Below are positions 28,332-37,002 of a DNA stretch of 64,000 nt, one piece after another. Origin of the DNA: Kitasatospora sp. SUK 42 (GTDB lineage: Bacteria; Actinomycetota; Actinomycetes; Streptomycetales; Streptomycetaceae); assembly GCF_015776785.2 (NCBI RefSeq), contig NZ_LFMD02000003.1, forward strand, positions 459,798 through 523,797, given 5' to 3'. How positions within the stretch are numbered: the stretch's first letter is position 1; each line of letters starts with the position of its first letter. The notes under the pieces were generated by a model. The model had not been told where the DNA came from and searched no databases. It was given only the letters and a program-made list of their open reading frames with translations. The position numbers and the translations under genes are program-made.

Positions 28332-28337
28332 TACGCT
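28332..28337 (+). promoter_or_regulatory. TACGCT -10 element, leaderless candidate
   Basis: TACGCT ends 7 nt before the GTG of the Lon-N gene, with no ribosome site in between, so the message is probably leaderless or nearly so. Confidence 0.45.
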
Positions 28338-28344
28338 GTCCGCC

Positions 28345-29073
28345 GTGACAGAACGGTTGCCGCTCTTCCCGCTGAACACGGTGCTCTACCCGGGCCTCGT
28401 GCTGCCCCTGAACGTCTTCGAGGAGCGCTACCGCCGTCTCGTCGCCGACCTGCTCGAACAGCCCGAGGACGCACCGCGCCGCTTCGGCGTGCTCGCGATC
28501 AAGGACGGCCGCGAGGTCTCCCCGGTCAGACCGGACGACGGCCCGGCCGGCCCGCTCGACCGGCTCGGCACCGCCACCGGCGACCCGCTGGAGGCGATGT
28601 ACCACATCGGCTGCGTCGCCGACGTCTCCTCCGCCCAGAAGCGGCCCGACGACCGCTACGAGCTCCTGGTCACCGGCACCACCCGGTTCTGGCTGCGCTC
28701 GGTGGACACCTCCGGCCCGTACCTGACCGGCGAGATCGAGCCGATCGAGGAGCGCCCCGGCGAGGGCTCCGGCGCCCTCGCCGCCGAGGTGGAGCGGGCC
28801 TTCCGGATCTACCAGAAGCGCCTGGCCGGGGCCCGCGAGGCCAGCACCGTCGGCCGCCAGCAGCTCCCGGACGACCCCCAGGTGCTCTCCTACCTGGTCG
28901 CCGCCGCCTCGGTGTTCGAGGTCCCGGTCAAGCAGCGGCTGCTGGCCTGCCCCGACACCGCCCAGCGGCTGCGCACCGAGCTCGACCTGCTGCGCCGCGA
29001 GAGCAGCGTCCTCAGCTGGCTGCCCTCGCTCCCGGCGGTCGACCTCACCCGCCAGTCCTTCAGCCCCAACTGA
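28345..29073 (+). CDS. Lon substrate-binding-domain protein
   Basis: The 242-aa protein is a stand-alone Lon N-terminal (LAN) domain: [32 protein letters not shown] at the start and [15 protein letters not shown] in the middle, followed by a helical part with [23 protein letters not shown] near the end. There is no ATPase or protease domain. Such proteins are widespread but poorly characterised and may bind unfolded or degron-bearing proteins. GTG start at 28345. ybaK follows 14 nt downstream, so they are probably one operon. Confidence 0.88.
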   Translation: MTERLPLFPLNTVLYPGLVLPLNVFEERYRRLVADLLEQPEDAPRRFGVLAIKDGREVSPVRPDDGPAGPLDRLGTATGDPLEAMYHIGCVADVSSAQKRPDDRYELLVTGTTRFWLRSVDTSGPYLTGEIEPIEERPGEGSGALAAEVERAFRIYQKRLAGAREASTVGRQQLPDDPQVLSYLVAAASVFEVPVKQRLLACPDTAQRLRTELDLLRRESSVLSWLPSLPAVDLTRQSFSPN

Positions 29074-29087
29074 CCCAGGACCCCCGC

Positions 29088-29582
29088 ATGGCCAAGAAGC
29101 CGAAGAAGGGCGGCCAGGGCACCCCGGCCACCGTCGCCCTGGAGACCGCCGCCGTCCCCTTCACCGTCCACTCCTACGACCACGACCCGGCCGCCGCCTC
29201 CTACGGCGGGGAGGCCGCCGAGGCCCTCGGGGTCTCCGCCGAGCGCGTCTTCAAGACGCTGGTCGCCGACGTGGACGGCACCCTGACCGTCGGCGTGGTC
29301 CCCGTCGCCGGCCAGCTCGACCTCAAGGCCCTGGCCGCCGCCGTCGGCGGCAAGCGCGCCGCCATGGCCGACCCGGCCGCCGCCGAGCGCAGCAGCGGCT
29401 ACGTCCTCGGCGGCATCTCCCCGCTCGGCCAGCGCCGCCCGCTGCGCACCGTGGTCGACGCCAGCGCCCTCGGCCACCCCACCGTCTTCGTCTCGGCGGG
29501 CCGCCGGGGCCTGGAGGTCGAGCTGGCCCCCGCGGACCTCATCACCCTCACCGGGGCCCGTACGGCGCCCATCGCCCGCTGA
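29088..29582 (+). CDS. ybaK: YbaK-type Cys-tRNA(Pro) deacylase
   Basis: YbaK hydrolyses Cys mis-attached to tRNA(Pro) in trans, a proofreading step. The 164-aa protein shows [21 protein letters not shown] with the conserved lysine near residue 63, [27 protein letters not shown] and [13 protein letters not shown] near 105-117, all hallmarks of the family. AGGA stands 8 nt before the ATG at 29088. Ended by a hairpin. Confidence 0.93.
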   Translation: MAKKPKKGGQGTPATVALETAAVPFTVHSYDHDPAAASYGGEAAEALGVSAERVFKTLVADVDGTLTVGVVPVAGQLDLKALAAAVGGKRAAMADPAAAERSSGYVLGGISPLGQRRPLRTVVDASALGHPTVFVSAGRRGLEVELAPADLITLTGARTAPIAR

Positions 29583-29602
29583 GAGGCGGCCCGGAACGGC
29601 GA

Positions 29603-29640
29603 GAGGCGGAAGGCCGGCCACCCGGCCCGCCTTCCGCCTC
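29603..29640. terminator. Terminator after ybaK (possibly bidirectional)
   Basis: A 12-bp perfect outer stem (29603-29614 with 29629-29640) encloses an inner GGCC/GGCC pair. It lies between two convergent genes (stops at 29582 and 29653). Confidence 0.75.
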
Positions 29641-29652
29641 GTCCACGTCTTC

Positions 29653-30456
29653 TCAGCCCTGTCCCCGGTCCCCCGGGCCCTGCGCCGGAGCCCCGTACGG
29701 CCCCTCGCCCGGCGTCGGAGCCGGAGCCGGTCCCGGAGCCGGAGTCGGAGCCGGAGTCGGCCCCGGATCCACCCCCGCCGGACCGGCCGCCGGGAACCCG
29801 ACCGGAGCCCCCCAGTACGGCGGCGGGTCCTCCTCCCGCTTCCCGAACGCCGCCGACAGGGCGAGCAGCACCACCATCGCCGCCATCGGCCACACCAGCA
29901 GCGCGCCGAGCGCCCCCAGGTCGATGCCCGCGTCGAAGTGCCCGCCGTTGCCGACCCGCCGGGCCTCCCCGATCAGGTTGTCGCTCGGCCCGAACCACCG
30001 CCCGATCCGCCAGGCGCCGATCGACCCGAGCAGTCCGCCGACCGTCAGCCCCAGCGCGACCGAGATCCCGCCGCCGCGCCGCCTGGTCACCAGGAAGGCC
30101 CCGAGCGCGGTCAGAACGCCCGCGCCCAGCCCGATCAGCACGAACACCGCGTCGGCCCCGGCCCGCTGCTCGCCCTCGGGGTCGGCGTAGAGGATCCGGT
30201 CCCCGTCCACGACCAGCGGCACCTTCGGCGACAGCCAGGCCCACAGCCCGGCCATCACCAGGCCGGCCACCAGACAGACGACCACGACCCCCGCCCCGAT
30301 CCGCACCTCGGGCAGCAGCCGCCCCGCCGAAGGGGCGGGCGACGCCTCGGCCGCGGGCGGCGGCGCGAACGGATCGGGCGCGGCACCCGGCACCGCCGCC
30401 GGCACATCGGCGTGGGCGGGATCCGGAGGTGTGTTCGGTACGGTCACAGGCCCCAT
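29653..30456 (-). CDS. Four-helix membrane protein with Pro-rich ends
   Basis: The 267-aa protein has a Pro/Ala-rich N-terminus of about 45 residues, membrane helices near 52-75, 103-124, 133-150 and 182-202, and a Pro/Gly/Ala-rich tail (PTPAPTPAPGPAPAPTPGEG). The first extracytoplasmic loop contains KVPLVVDGDRILYADPEGEQRAGADA. I do not recognise a family with certainty; the layout resembles DUF2567-like actinobacterial proteins. ATG at 30456 or GTG at 30447 could be the start. It is the third leftward gene after the ABC exporter pair, separated by 73 nt. Confidence 0.72.
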   Translation of the reverse strand: MGPVTVPNTPPDPAHADVPAAVPGAAPDPFAPPPAAEASPAPSAGRLLPEVRIGAGVVVVCLVAGLVMAGLWAWLSPKVPLVVDGDRILYADPEGEQRAGADAVFVLIGLGAGVLTALGAFLVTRRRGGGISVALGLTVGGLLGSIGAWRIGRWFGPSDNLIGEARRVGNGGHFDAGIDLGALGALLVWPMAAMVVLLALSAAFGKREEDPPPYWGAPVGFPAAGPAGVDPGPTPAPTPAPGPAPAPTPGEGPYGAPAQGPGDRGQG

Positions 30457-30529
30457 CGTTTCACGACGGCCGTCCGAACGGCCCCACCACCCACACGGTG
30501 GGACGGGCCCGGGCCGGGCTGGACGGGCC

Positions 30530-31339
30530 CTACCGGGAGACCGCCCGCCGGTACGCCCAGGTGGCCAGCGCGAGCGACACCACGCCCACCCCCGCGCAGA
30601 CCCCGAGGTCCACCAGCACCATCCCCCAGTCCGGCGACGGCGCGAAGGTCCGCGCGAACGCCTCCACCCCGTACGTCGAGGGCAGGAGGTCCCGCAGCCA
30701 CAGCACCGGCTGCGGCAGGCGGTCCACCGGCAGGACGCCCAGCAGCAGGGCCGCCGACATGCCGAGCTGCCCCAGCATCGTCGCGATCTCCTGCCGCGGC
30801 GCGAGCAGCCCGCAGGCCGCGCCCAGCCCGGACAGCGCGGCCCCGGCCAGCGGTACGACCGCCAGCAGCACCCACAGCTGCCCGAGCGGCAGCCCGAACA
30901 TCACCGCCCCGACGACCGCCGTGACGACCGTCCCCGGCAGCGTGAACGAGGCGTACGCGGCGGCCGCGCCCAGCACCACCGAGGCGGCCGGCACCGGCAG
31001 CGTCGCGTAGTGGTCCAGGCCGCCGGTGGCCCGCAGCTTCCCGAAGTACTGCGCCAGCAGGTTCAGGGCGACGAACGCCACCACCAGCACGCTCGACCCG
31101 GCGACCACCGAGCGCGCCGCCGAGGTCTGCCCGGCGTCCACGACGCCCCGCATCATCACCAGGATGCCGATGGACTGGAAGGTCGCCACGAACAGCAGCG
31201 GGATCCGTGCCACCTTCGCCCGGGCGAGCTGCGCCCGGTACACCGCGGCGAGCGCGGGCAGCAGCCGCGCGGCGGGGGCGAGCGGGGCGGCCCCGGCCGT
31301 CGACCGGTCGGTCCTCGGGGACACCGAGAGCAGGGTCAC
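30530..31339 (-). CDS. ABC-2 type transporter permease
   Basis: This 269-aa protein has six predicted membrane segments and the ABC-2 permease pattern, including the conserved LRDLLPSTYGVEAFARTF region near residues 210-227 that typically follows helix 5. Its ATG overlaps the stop of the ATPase gene as ATGA, so the two form an exporter. The substrate cannot be read from the sequence. Confidence 0.9.
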   Translation of the reverse strand: MTLLSVSPRTDRSTAGAAPLAPAARLLPALAAVYRAQLARAKVARIPLLFVATFQSIGILVMMRGVVDAGQTSAARSVVAGSSVLVVAFVALNLLAQYFGKLRATGGLDHYATLPVPAASVVLGAAAAYASFTLPGTVVTAVVGAVMFGLPLGQLWVLLAVVPLAGAALSGLGAACGLLAPRQEIATMLGQLGMSAALLLGVLPVDRLPQPVLWLRDLLPSTYGVEAFARTFAPSPDWGMVLVDLGVCAGVGVVSLALATWAYRRAVSR

Positions 31340-32337
31340 TTGGCGAGTCCTCCGTGGCGGCCGCCCAGCTTGAGGTAGGCGTCCTCAAGGCTCGGGGTGG
31401 CGAGGGTGAAGTCGTCGAGGGCGGCGAAGGCCGGGCCGGTGGTGACGGCGGCGACCAGTTCGCGGGCCTGCTCGGGGGTGGTGCGGACGGTCCAGCGGCG
31501 CCCGGTGCGCTCGGCCCGTTCGGCCAGCTCGGCGACGGCGGGCACGCCGAGCGGCGCCTCGTCCCGCCACACCAGGTCGAGCCGGACGTCGCCGTCGACC
31601 AGGGCCTTGAGCCCGCCGGGCGTGTCGCAGGCGATCACCCGGCCCTCGTCCACCACGGCGACCCGGTCGAGGACGGTCTCCGCCTCGATCACGTTGTGGG
31701 TGACCAGCAGCACCGTCGTCCCGTGCTCGGCCCGCCGCCGGTCCACGGCCGACCAGACGGCCCGCCGGGCCACCGGGTCCATGCCCGTGGTCGGCTCGTC
31801 CAGGACGAGCAGCGGCCGTTCCCCCACCAGGGTGGCCGCGAAGCACGCGAGCCGCCGCTGCCCGCCGGACAGCTTGGCCAGCGGCCGCTGGGCGATCGGC
31901 TCCAGCCCGAGCTCCGTCAGCACCTCCGCCGCCCGGCCGCGGGCCTGCGCCCGGGTGAGGCCGCGCAGCCGTCCGGTGGTCTCGGCGGCCATGACGACGG
32001 TCAGGTCGTCCAGGGCGGTGGAGTCCTGCCCCAGGTAGCCGAGCAGCCGCGCGGCCCGCTCCGGGTGCCGCACGATGTCGTGCCCGAGCAGTTCGACCGA
32101 GCCCGAGTCCGGCCGCAGCAGCCCGGTGAGCTGGCGCACCAGCGTGGACTTCCCGGCGCCGTTCGGCCCGAGCAGCCCGAAGATCTCGCCCTGCCGGACG
32201 GTCAGGCTGATGCCGTCGTTGGCCCGGATCTCGGCGATGGCGGCGCCGCCGCGTCCGGTGCGGTAGGTCCTGACCAGGTCGCGCACGGCGACGCACGGCA
32301 GGGTGTCCTGGGGTTCTCGCCCGGCCGTCTCTTTCAC
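31336..32337 (-). CDS. ABC transporter ATP-binding protein (DrrA-like)
   Basis: The 333-aa ATPase shows Walker A GPNGAGKST near residue 54, the Q-loop LGQDST, signature LSGGQRR, Walker B LLVLDEPTTGMD and the H-loop LVTHNV. The C-terminal ~90 residues form the extension typical of drug/antibiotic exporter ATPases (DrrA type). The GTG at 32337 (MKETAGREPQ) is the best start; the ribosome site is weak. Coupled to the permease by a 4-nt overlap. Confidence 0.92.
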   Translation of the reverse strand: MKETAGREPQDTLPCVAVRDLVRTYRTGRGGAAIAEIRANDGISLTVRQGEIFGLLGPNGAGKSTLVRQLTGLLRPDSGSVELLGHDIVRHPERAARLLGYLGQDSTALDDLTVVMAAETTGRLRGLTRAQARGRAAEVLTELGLEPIAQRPLAKLSGGQRRLACFAATLVGERPLLVLDEPTTGMDPVARRAVWSAVDRRRAEHGTTVLLVTHNVIEAETVLDRVAVVDEGRVIACDTPGGLKALVDGDVRLDLVWRDEAPLGVPAVAELAERAERTGRRWTVRTTPEQARELVAAVTTGPAFAALDDFTLATPSLEDAYLKLGGRHGGLAK

Positions 32338-32430
32338 GACCGACGACTCTACGCGCTCACACGGGCGAACCGGACAAGGGGGCCTGATCACCGGAAACCA
32401 CCGGAACGGAGTAGGGGACCCCAACGCTCC

Positions 32431-33696
32431 CTAGTCGTCCACCACCATCGACCCGCCCGGCACCCGGGCCGCGAGTTCCTTCCAGAAGCCCGCCCGAATG
32501 GCGTAGCGGTCGTGCTCGTCGATCTGGTCGTCCTTGTGCGCGAGCAGCCCGAAGCGGGCGGCGTAGCGCAGCAGCTCGCCGTCGACCCGGTGCGGGATGC
32601 GCGGGTAGTCGGGCCAGAGCACGGTGAGCCGTTCCACGTCCCCCAGCCGGTCGGTCCAGCGTCTGGCGAAGACCTGCCCGACCTCGTGGGCGTCGCCGCC
32701 GATCGAGGTGATGTCCTCCTCGCGGTCGGCCCAGCGCTGCTCGGCGGTGGTCAGCTGGGCCAGCGTCGGCAGGCCGTCCCCGGCGGTGACGGGCAGCTCC
32801 GGCGCGGGCCGGTCCACCCAGCCCCGGTCGGAGGACCACCTCAGTACCGGCCCGGCCGCCAGGTGTCCGTTGGCGTGCCCGTTGGCGTGCCCGTTCGCCA
32901 CCGGGGCGGCCGACGCGGCGGCGGAGACCCGCCCGGCGAGGTCCTTCGGGGTGGGGACGACCCGCAGCGCCGCGGCCGGCTGCGGCCGCCCGTTCACCGC
33001 GGGGGCCTCGGGCGCCGCCTCGGCCGCCACCGGCCGGACCACCGGCGGCACCACGGTGGGCAGCGCCGTCGCGGGCGGGGCGGACAGGATCTTGGCGATC
33101 TCCTGCCGGGCCGCGCCCGACCCCGGCACCGGGAACACGCTGGAGCTCTCCCGCAGCGAGAACGACCCCTCGATCCACTCCCGGTCCAGCACCCGCCGCT
33201 CGTCGGCCTCCCCCACCAGGTCCTCGGACTGGTTGAAGTCCCCGTCGGCGGCCTGCAACGCCCACAGGTGCACGGCCACCCCGTGCTCCTTGGCGGTCAT
33301 CATCCCCGGCAGCAGGTCGCCGTCGCCGGTGATCAGTACGACGTCCGCGCAGGCCCGGTTGCGGGCGAGCTCGGAGAGTTCGGCGTGCATCGCGGCGTCC
33401 ACGCCCTTCTGCACCCAGCGCCCCTCGGCCCGGGTCAGCGCGCCCAGCCGCACGGTGACCCTGGGCAGCACCCGCAGCCGGCGGTGTTCGGGCATCGGGC
33501 GCCGGTCGGGGGCCGCGTCGAACCAGTAGATCCGCAGCAGCGGCAGCCCGGTCTCGGCCTCGGCGCGTTCGCGCAGCGCGGTGATCAGCGCGGTGTGGTC
33601 CACGGTGACCCGGGAGCGGGACGGATCACCCGCGAGCAGGCTGGCGGCGGCGCCCAGCAGGTATCCGGCGTCCACCAGGACGACACAGCGGTCCAT
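32431..33696 (-). CDS. NYN-domain (PIN-like nuclease) protein
   Basis: The 421-aa protein opens with a NYN domain, a PIN-like RNase fold: MDRCVVLVDAGYLLGAA with the first Asp, VQKGVDAAMHAELSELA with the second and VVLITGDGDLLPGM with the catalytic Asp pair near residues 117-126. A Pro/Ala-rich linker of about 130 residues contains NGHANGHANGH, and the C-terminal ~100 residues (WADREEDITSIGGDAHEVGQVFARRWTDR) form a second, probably OST-HTH-like, RNA-binding domain. A role in RNA processing or decay is likely by family. ATG at 33696 follows AAAGAGGTG. Confidence 0.85.
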   Translation of the reverse strand: MDRCVVLVDAGYLLGAAASLLAGDPSRSRVTVDHTALITALRERAEAETGLPLLRIYWFDAAPDRRPMPEHRRLRVLPRVTVRLGALTRAEGRWVQKGVDAAMHAELSELARNRACADVVLITGDGDLLPGMMTAKEHGVAVHLWALQAADGDFNQSEDLVGEADERRVLDREWIEGSFSLRESSSVFPVPGSGAARQEIAKILSAPPATALPTVVPPVVRPVAAEAAPEAPAVNGRPQPAAALRVVPTPKDLAGRVSAAASAAPVANGHANGHANGHLAAGPVLRWSSDRGWVDRPAPELPVTAGDGLPTLAQLTTAEQRWADREEDITSIGGDAHEVGQVFARRWTDRLGDVERLTVLWPDYPRIPHRVDGELLRYAARFGLLAHKDDQIDEHDRYAIRAGFWKELAARVPGGSMVVDD

Positions 33697-33890
33697 CTGC
33701 GCACCTCTTTCCACTCGCCCTCGCAGGTCGGCCGGGGTGGGTGGAGCGCCCCGCCGTCCGGGCGTGGTGGGGTGAGGGGCCCCCGTGGCCGCCCGATCGT
33801 TGGGTCACCTTTTCCCCCTGGCTCGCGCGCCGAACCTCGGCGGACGTCCCGGTCCCGCAACGGGCGCCCCAACGGGGCACGAAAACGCGA

Positions 33891-33922
33891 TGACGGGCCC
33901 CGTACAACGACGGGGCCCGTCA
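33891..33922 (-). terminator. Terminator after asd
   Basis: A 13-bp perfect inverted repeat (33891-33903 with 33910-33922) with an ACAACG loop lies 28 nt past the asd stop and separates it from the NYN gene. Confidence 0.75.
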
Positions 33923-33949
33923 AACGTCACGACGGCGTCAGGTCGGGCC

Positions 33950-34984
<1,035 letters not shown>

Positions 34985-35094
34985 CTACTCCTCATGAAAG
35001 ATGCTGTTCACAGCCGCACTCTGCCCATCATGCCTTGTCACACGGGTGGGGCGACCTGGTATTCCACGGTGTGAGAGTGCTGGTGCGAGAGTGT

Positions 35095-35982
35095 CTACTG
35101 GTCCAGACCACTTACGAGCGCCAGCGCCGCTTCCACCTCAGTGGCCCCGGCCGGCAGCAGCGGCAACCGGACGTCCGGGGTGGGGATGCGGCCCTGGGCG
35201 TGCAGCACGCCCTTGGTCACCGTCGGGTTCGGCGCCGTGAACGCGGACAGCGCCAGGGCCGTCAGCCGGTGCCCGAGCTCCCGCGCCCGCTCGACGTCCC
35301 CGGCCCGCCAGGCCTCGTACAGCTCGACGAACCGGGCGGTCGCCAGGTGCGCGGAGGCCAGGATGCCACCGGCCGCGCCGATCGCCAGCATCGGCGACAG
35401 GAAGGCGTCCTCCCCGGTCAGCACCGCGAAGCCCTCAGGGGTGTCGGCGAACAGCTCGGCGGCCGTCTGGTCCAGCCCGCCGGTCGCGTACTTGACGCCC
35501 ACCACGCCCTCGATCGCGGCCAGCTCGCGCAGCGCCGCGGTGGAGAGCTGCTGCCCGGTGCGGTACGGGATGTGGTAGACGACCAGCGGCAGCGGGCTGC
35601 TCGCGGCGAGCGCCCGGAAGTGCGCGACCGTCCCGGCCTCGCCGGCCCGGACGAACGCGGGGGTGGTGACCAGCGCCGCCGCCTGCGGCACCCGCGCGCC
35701 GAGCGCGGCCAGCGCCTCGCCGACGGCCCGGGTGTCGCCACCGGACGCGCCGACGGTCAGCTGCGCCCCGCGCGCGGCGCAGGCGGCCGCGGTGACCTCG
35801 ACCACCGCGTCCCGCTCCTCGGCACTCAGCGCGGCCGGCTCGCCGGTGGTGCCGAGCGCGACCAGTCCGGCGGCCCCGGCGTCGAGCACCTCGTGCGCGA
35901 GCTTCTCCAGCGCGTCGAGGGCGACGGAGCCGTCGGCCGCGAAAGGGGTGATCAGTGGGACGTGGATGCCCTTGAGTTCCAT
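35095..35982 (-). CDS. Dihydrodipicolinate synthase-family aldolase, Tyr107 replaced
   Basis: This 295-aa barrel belongs to the DapA/N-acetylneuraminate lyase superfamily. It keeps GLVALGTTGEPAAL (Thr-Thr pair), the tyrosine in VVYHIPYRTG near residue 136 with the arginine of RTG, and the Schiff-base lysine in VVGVKYATGG near 164. The second proton-relay tyrosine (Tyr107 in E. coli DapA, usually TPYYN) is replaced: the segment reads TTPAFVRAG. It may therefore be a true DapA variant or a different pyruvate-dependent aldolase. ATG at 35982; a GTG six nt earlier is possible. It is divergent from a LysR gene and 116 nt from asd. Confidence 0.85.
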   Translation of the reverse strand: MELKGIHVPLITPFAADGSVALDALEKLAHEVLDAGAAGLVALGTTGEPAALSAEERDAVVEVTAAACAARGAQLTVGASGGDTRAVGEALAALGARVPQAAALVTTPAFVRAGEAGTVAHFRALAASSPLPLVVYHIPYRTGQQLSTAALRELAAIEGVVGVKYATGGLDQTAAELFADTPEGFAVLTGEDAFLSPMLAIGAAGGILASAHLATARFVELYEAWRAGDVERARELGHRLTALALSAFTAPNPTVTKGVLHAQGRIPTPDVRLPLLPAGATEVEAALALVSGLDQ

Positions 35983-36021
35983 GCCCACGATCCTGCGGCC
36001 CGCTGATCGCCCAGGTCCAGT

Positions 36022-36048
36022 TCACGTTGGTGACGCTTCTCGTAAGCT
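36022..36048. promoter_or_regulatory. LysR-type site and -10 element in the divergent promoter
   Basis: TCAC-GTTG-GTGA (36022-36033) is an inverted repeat with the T-N11-A spacing of LysR-type sites and lies between the divergent aldolase and regulator genes. TAAGCT (36043-36048) ends 6 nt before the regulator ATG, so that message is probably leaderless; TTCACG 16 nt upstream can serve as -35 and overlaps the inverted repeat, which fits autoregulation. Confidence 0.5.
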
Positions 36049-36054
36049 GAGCTG

Positions 36055-36942
36055 ATGCTCGACGTCCGACGCCTGCGCCTGCTGCGCGAACTCGCCCACC
36101 TCGGCACCATCGCGGCCGTCGCCGAGGCACTGTCCTTCAGCCCTTCGGCGGTGTCCCAGCAGCTGTCCGCCCTGGAGAAGGAGGCGGGCGTCCCGCTGCT
36201 GGAGCGCACCGGCCGCCGGGTCACCCTCACCCCGGCCGGGCGCAACCTGGTCCGCCACGCCGAGTCGGTGCTCGCCCTGCTGGAGCAGGCGGGCGCCGAA
36301 CTCGCCCACGCCAAGCGGGGATTGGCCGGTCCGCTGCGGATCGGCACCTATCCCTCGGCGGCCCGCGCGATCATCCCGGCGGCGCTCGCCGAGCTCGCCG
36401 CCTGGCACCCGGGCCTGGAGCCGATGGTCACCGAGGTGGACCCCGCGGCCGTCGGCGCGGCGCTGCGCGCGGGCGAGCTGGACGTCGCGCTGGTGCACGA
36501 GTACGACCTCGTCCCGGCCGACCCGGAGCCGGGCCTCGCGGTGACCCGCCCGGTCTTCACCGAGCCGATGTACCTGGCCGCCCGCCACCCGGGTACCGTC
36601 GCCGAGCAGCGCGGCGCGCCCTGGATCATGTCCCCGCCCGGGACGCTCTGCCACTCCATGGCCGTCCGCGCCTGCGAGTCGGCGGGCTTCGCGCCCCGGA
36701 TCCGGCACCAGATCGACGACTTCACCACCGTGCTGGCCCTGGTCGGGGCCGGCCAGGGCGTCGCCCTGGTCCCCCACCTGGGCACCGCCGAGCCCCCGCC
36801 CGGCGTCGTCCTCACCCGGCTGCCCATGTACCGCCGCACCCGCGCGGCGTTCCGGGCCGGCGCGGGCTCCCACCCGGCCATCTCGGCCTTCGTCTCGGCG
36901 CTGCACACGGCCGTCCCGCCGGGGCTGGGCGGCGGTTCCTGA
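36055..36942 (+). CDS. LysR-family transcriptional regulator
   Basis: The 295-aa protein has the N-terminal winged helix (MLDVRRLRLLRELAHLGTIAAVAEALSFSPSAVSQQLSALEKEAG, helix-turn-helix at about 18-37) followed by the periplasmic-binding-like effector domain (GPLRIGTYPSAARAIIPAALAEL and VALVPHLG near 240). It probably controls the divergent DHDPS-like gene and itself. The ATG at 36055 has no ribosome site, consistent with a leaderless message. Confidence 0.93.
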   Translation: MLDVRRLRLLRELAHLGTIAAVAEALSFSPSAVSQQLSALEKEAGVPLLERTGRRVTLTPAGRNLVRHAESVLALLEQAGAELAHAKRGLAGPLRIGTYPSAARAIIPAALAELAAWHPGLEPMVTEVDPAAVGAALRAGELDVALVHEYDLVPADPEPGLAVTRPVFTEPMYLAARHPGTVAEQRGAPWIMSPPGTLCHSMAVRACESAGFAPRIRHQIDDFTTVLALVGAGQGVALVPHLGTAEPPPGVVLTRLPMYRRTRAAFRAGAGSHPAISAFVSALHTAVPPGLGGGS

Positions 36943-36949
36943 GGACGGC

Positions 36950-36984
36950 GGAGCCCGGGGCGCCGCGAGGGCGGCCCGGGCTCC
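36950..36984. terminator. Bidirectional terminator between the LysR gene and dnaE
   Basis: A 10-bp perfect outer stem (36950-36959 with 36975-36984) with an inner CGCC/GGCG stem lies between convergent stops at 36942 and 37003. Confidence 0.7.
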
Positions 36985-37002
36985 GGGCTCCGGAATCCCG
37001 TA

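Noticed and set aside
26614-28605. Upstream extension of the hisD frame to about 28605
   Set aside because: The extension is antisense to the beta-helix-like membrane protein and reads as Gly/Ala/Val-rich noise; the GTG at 26613 matches HisD proteins.
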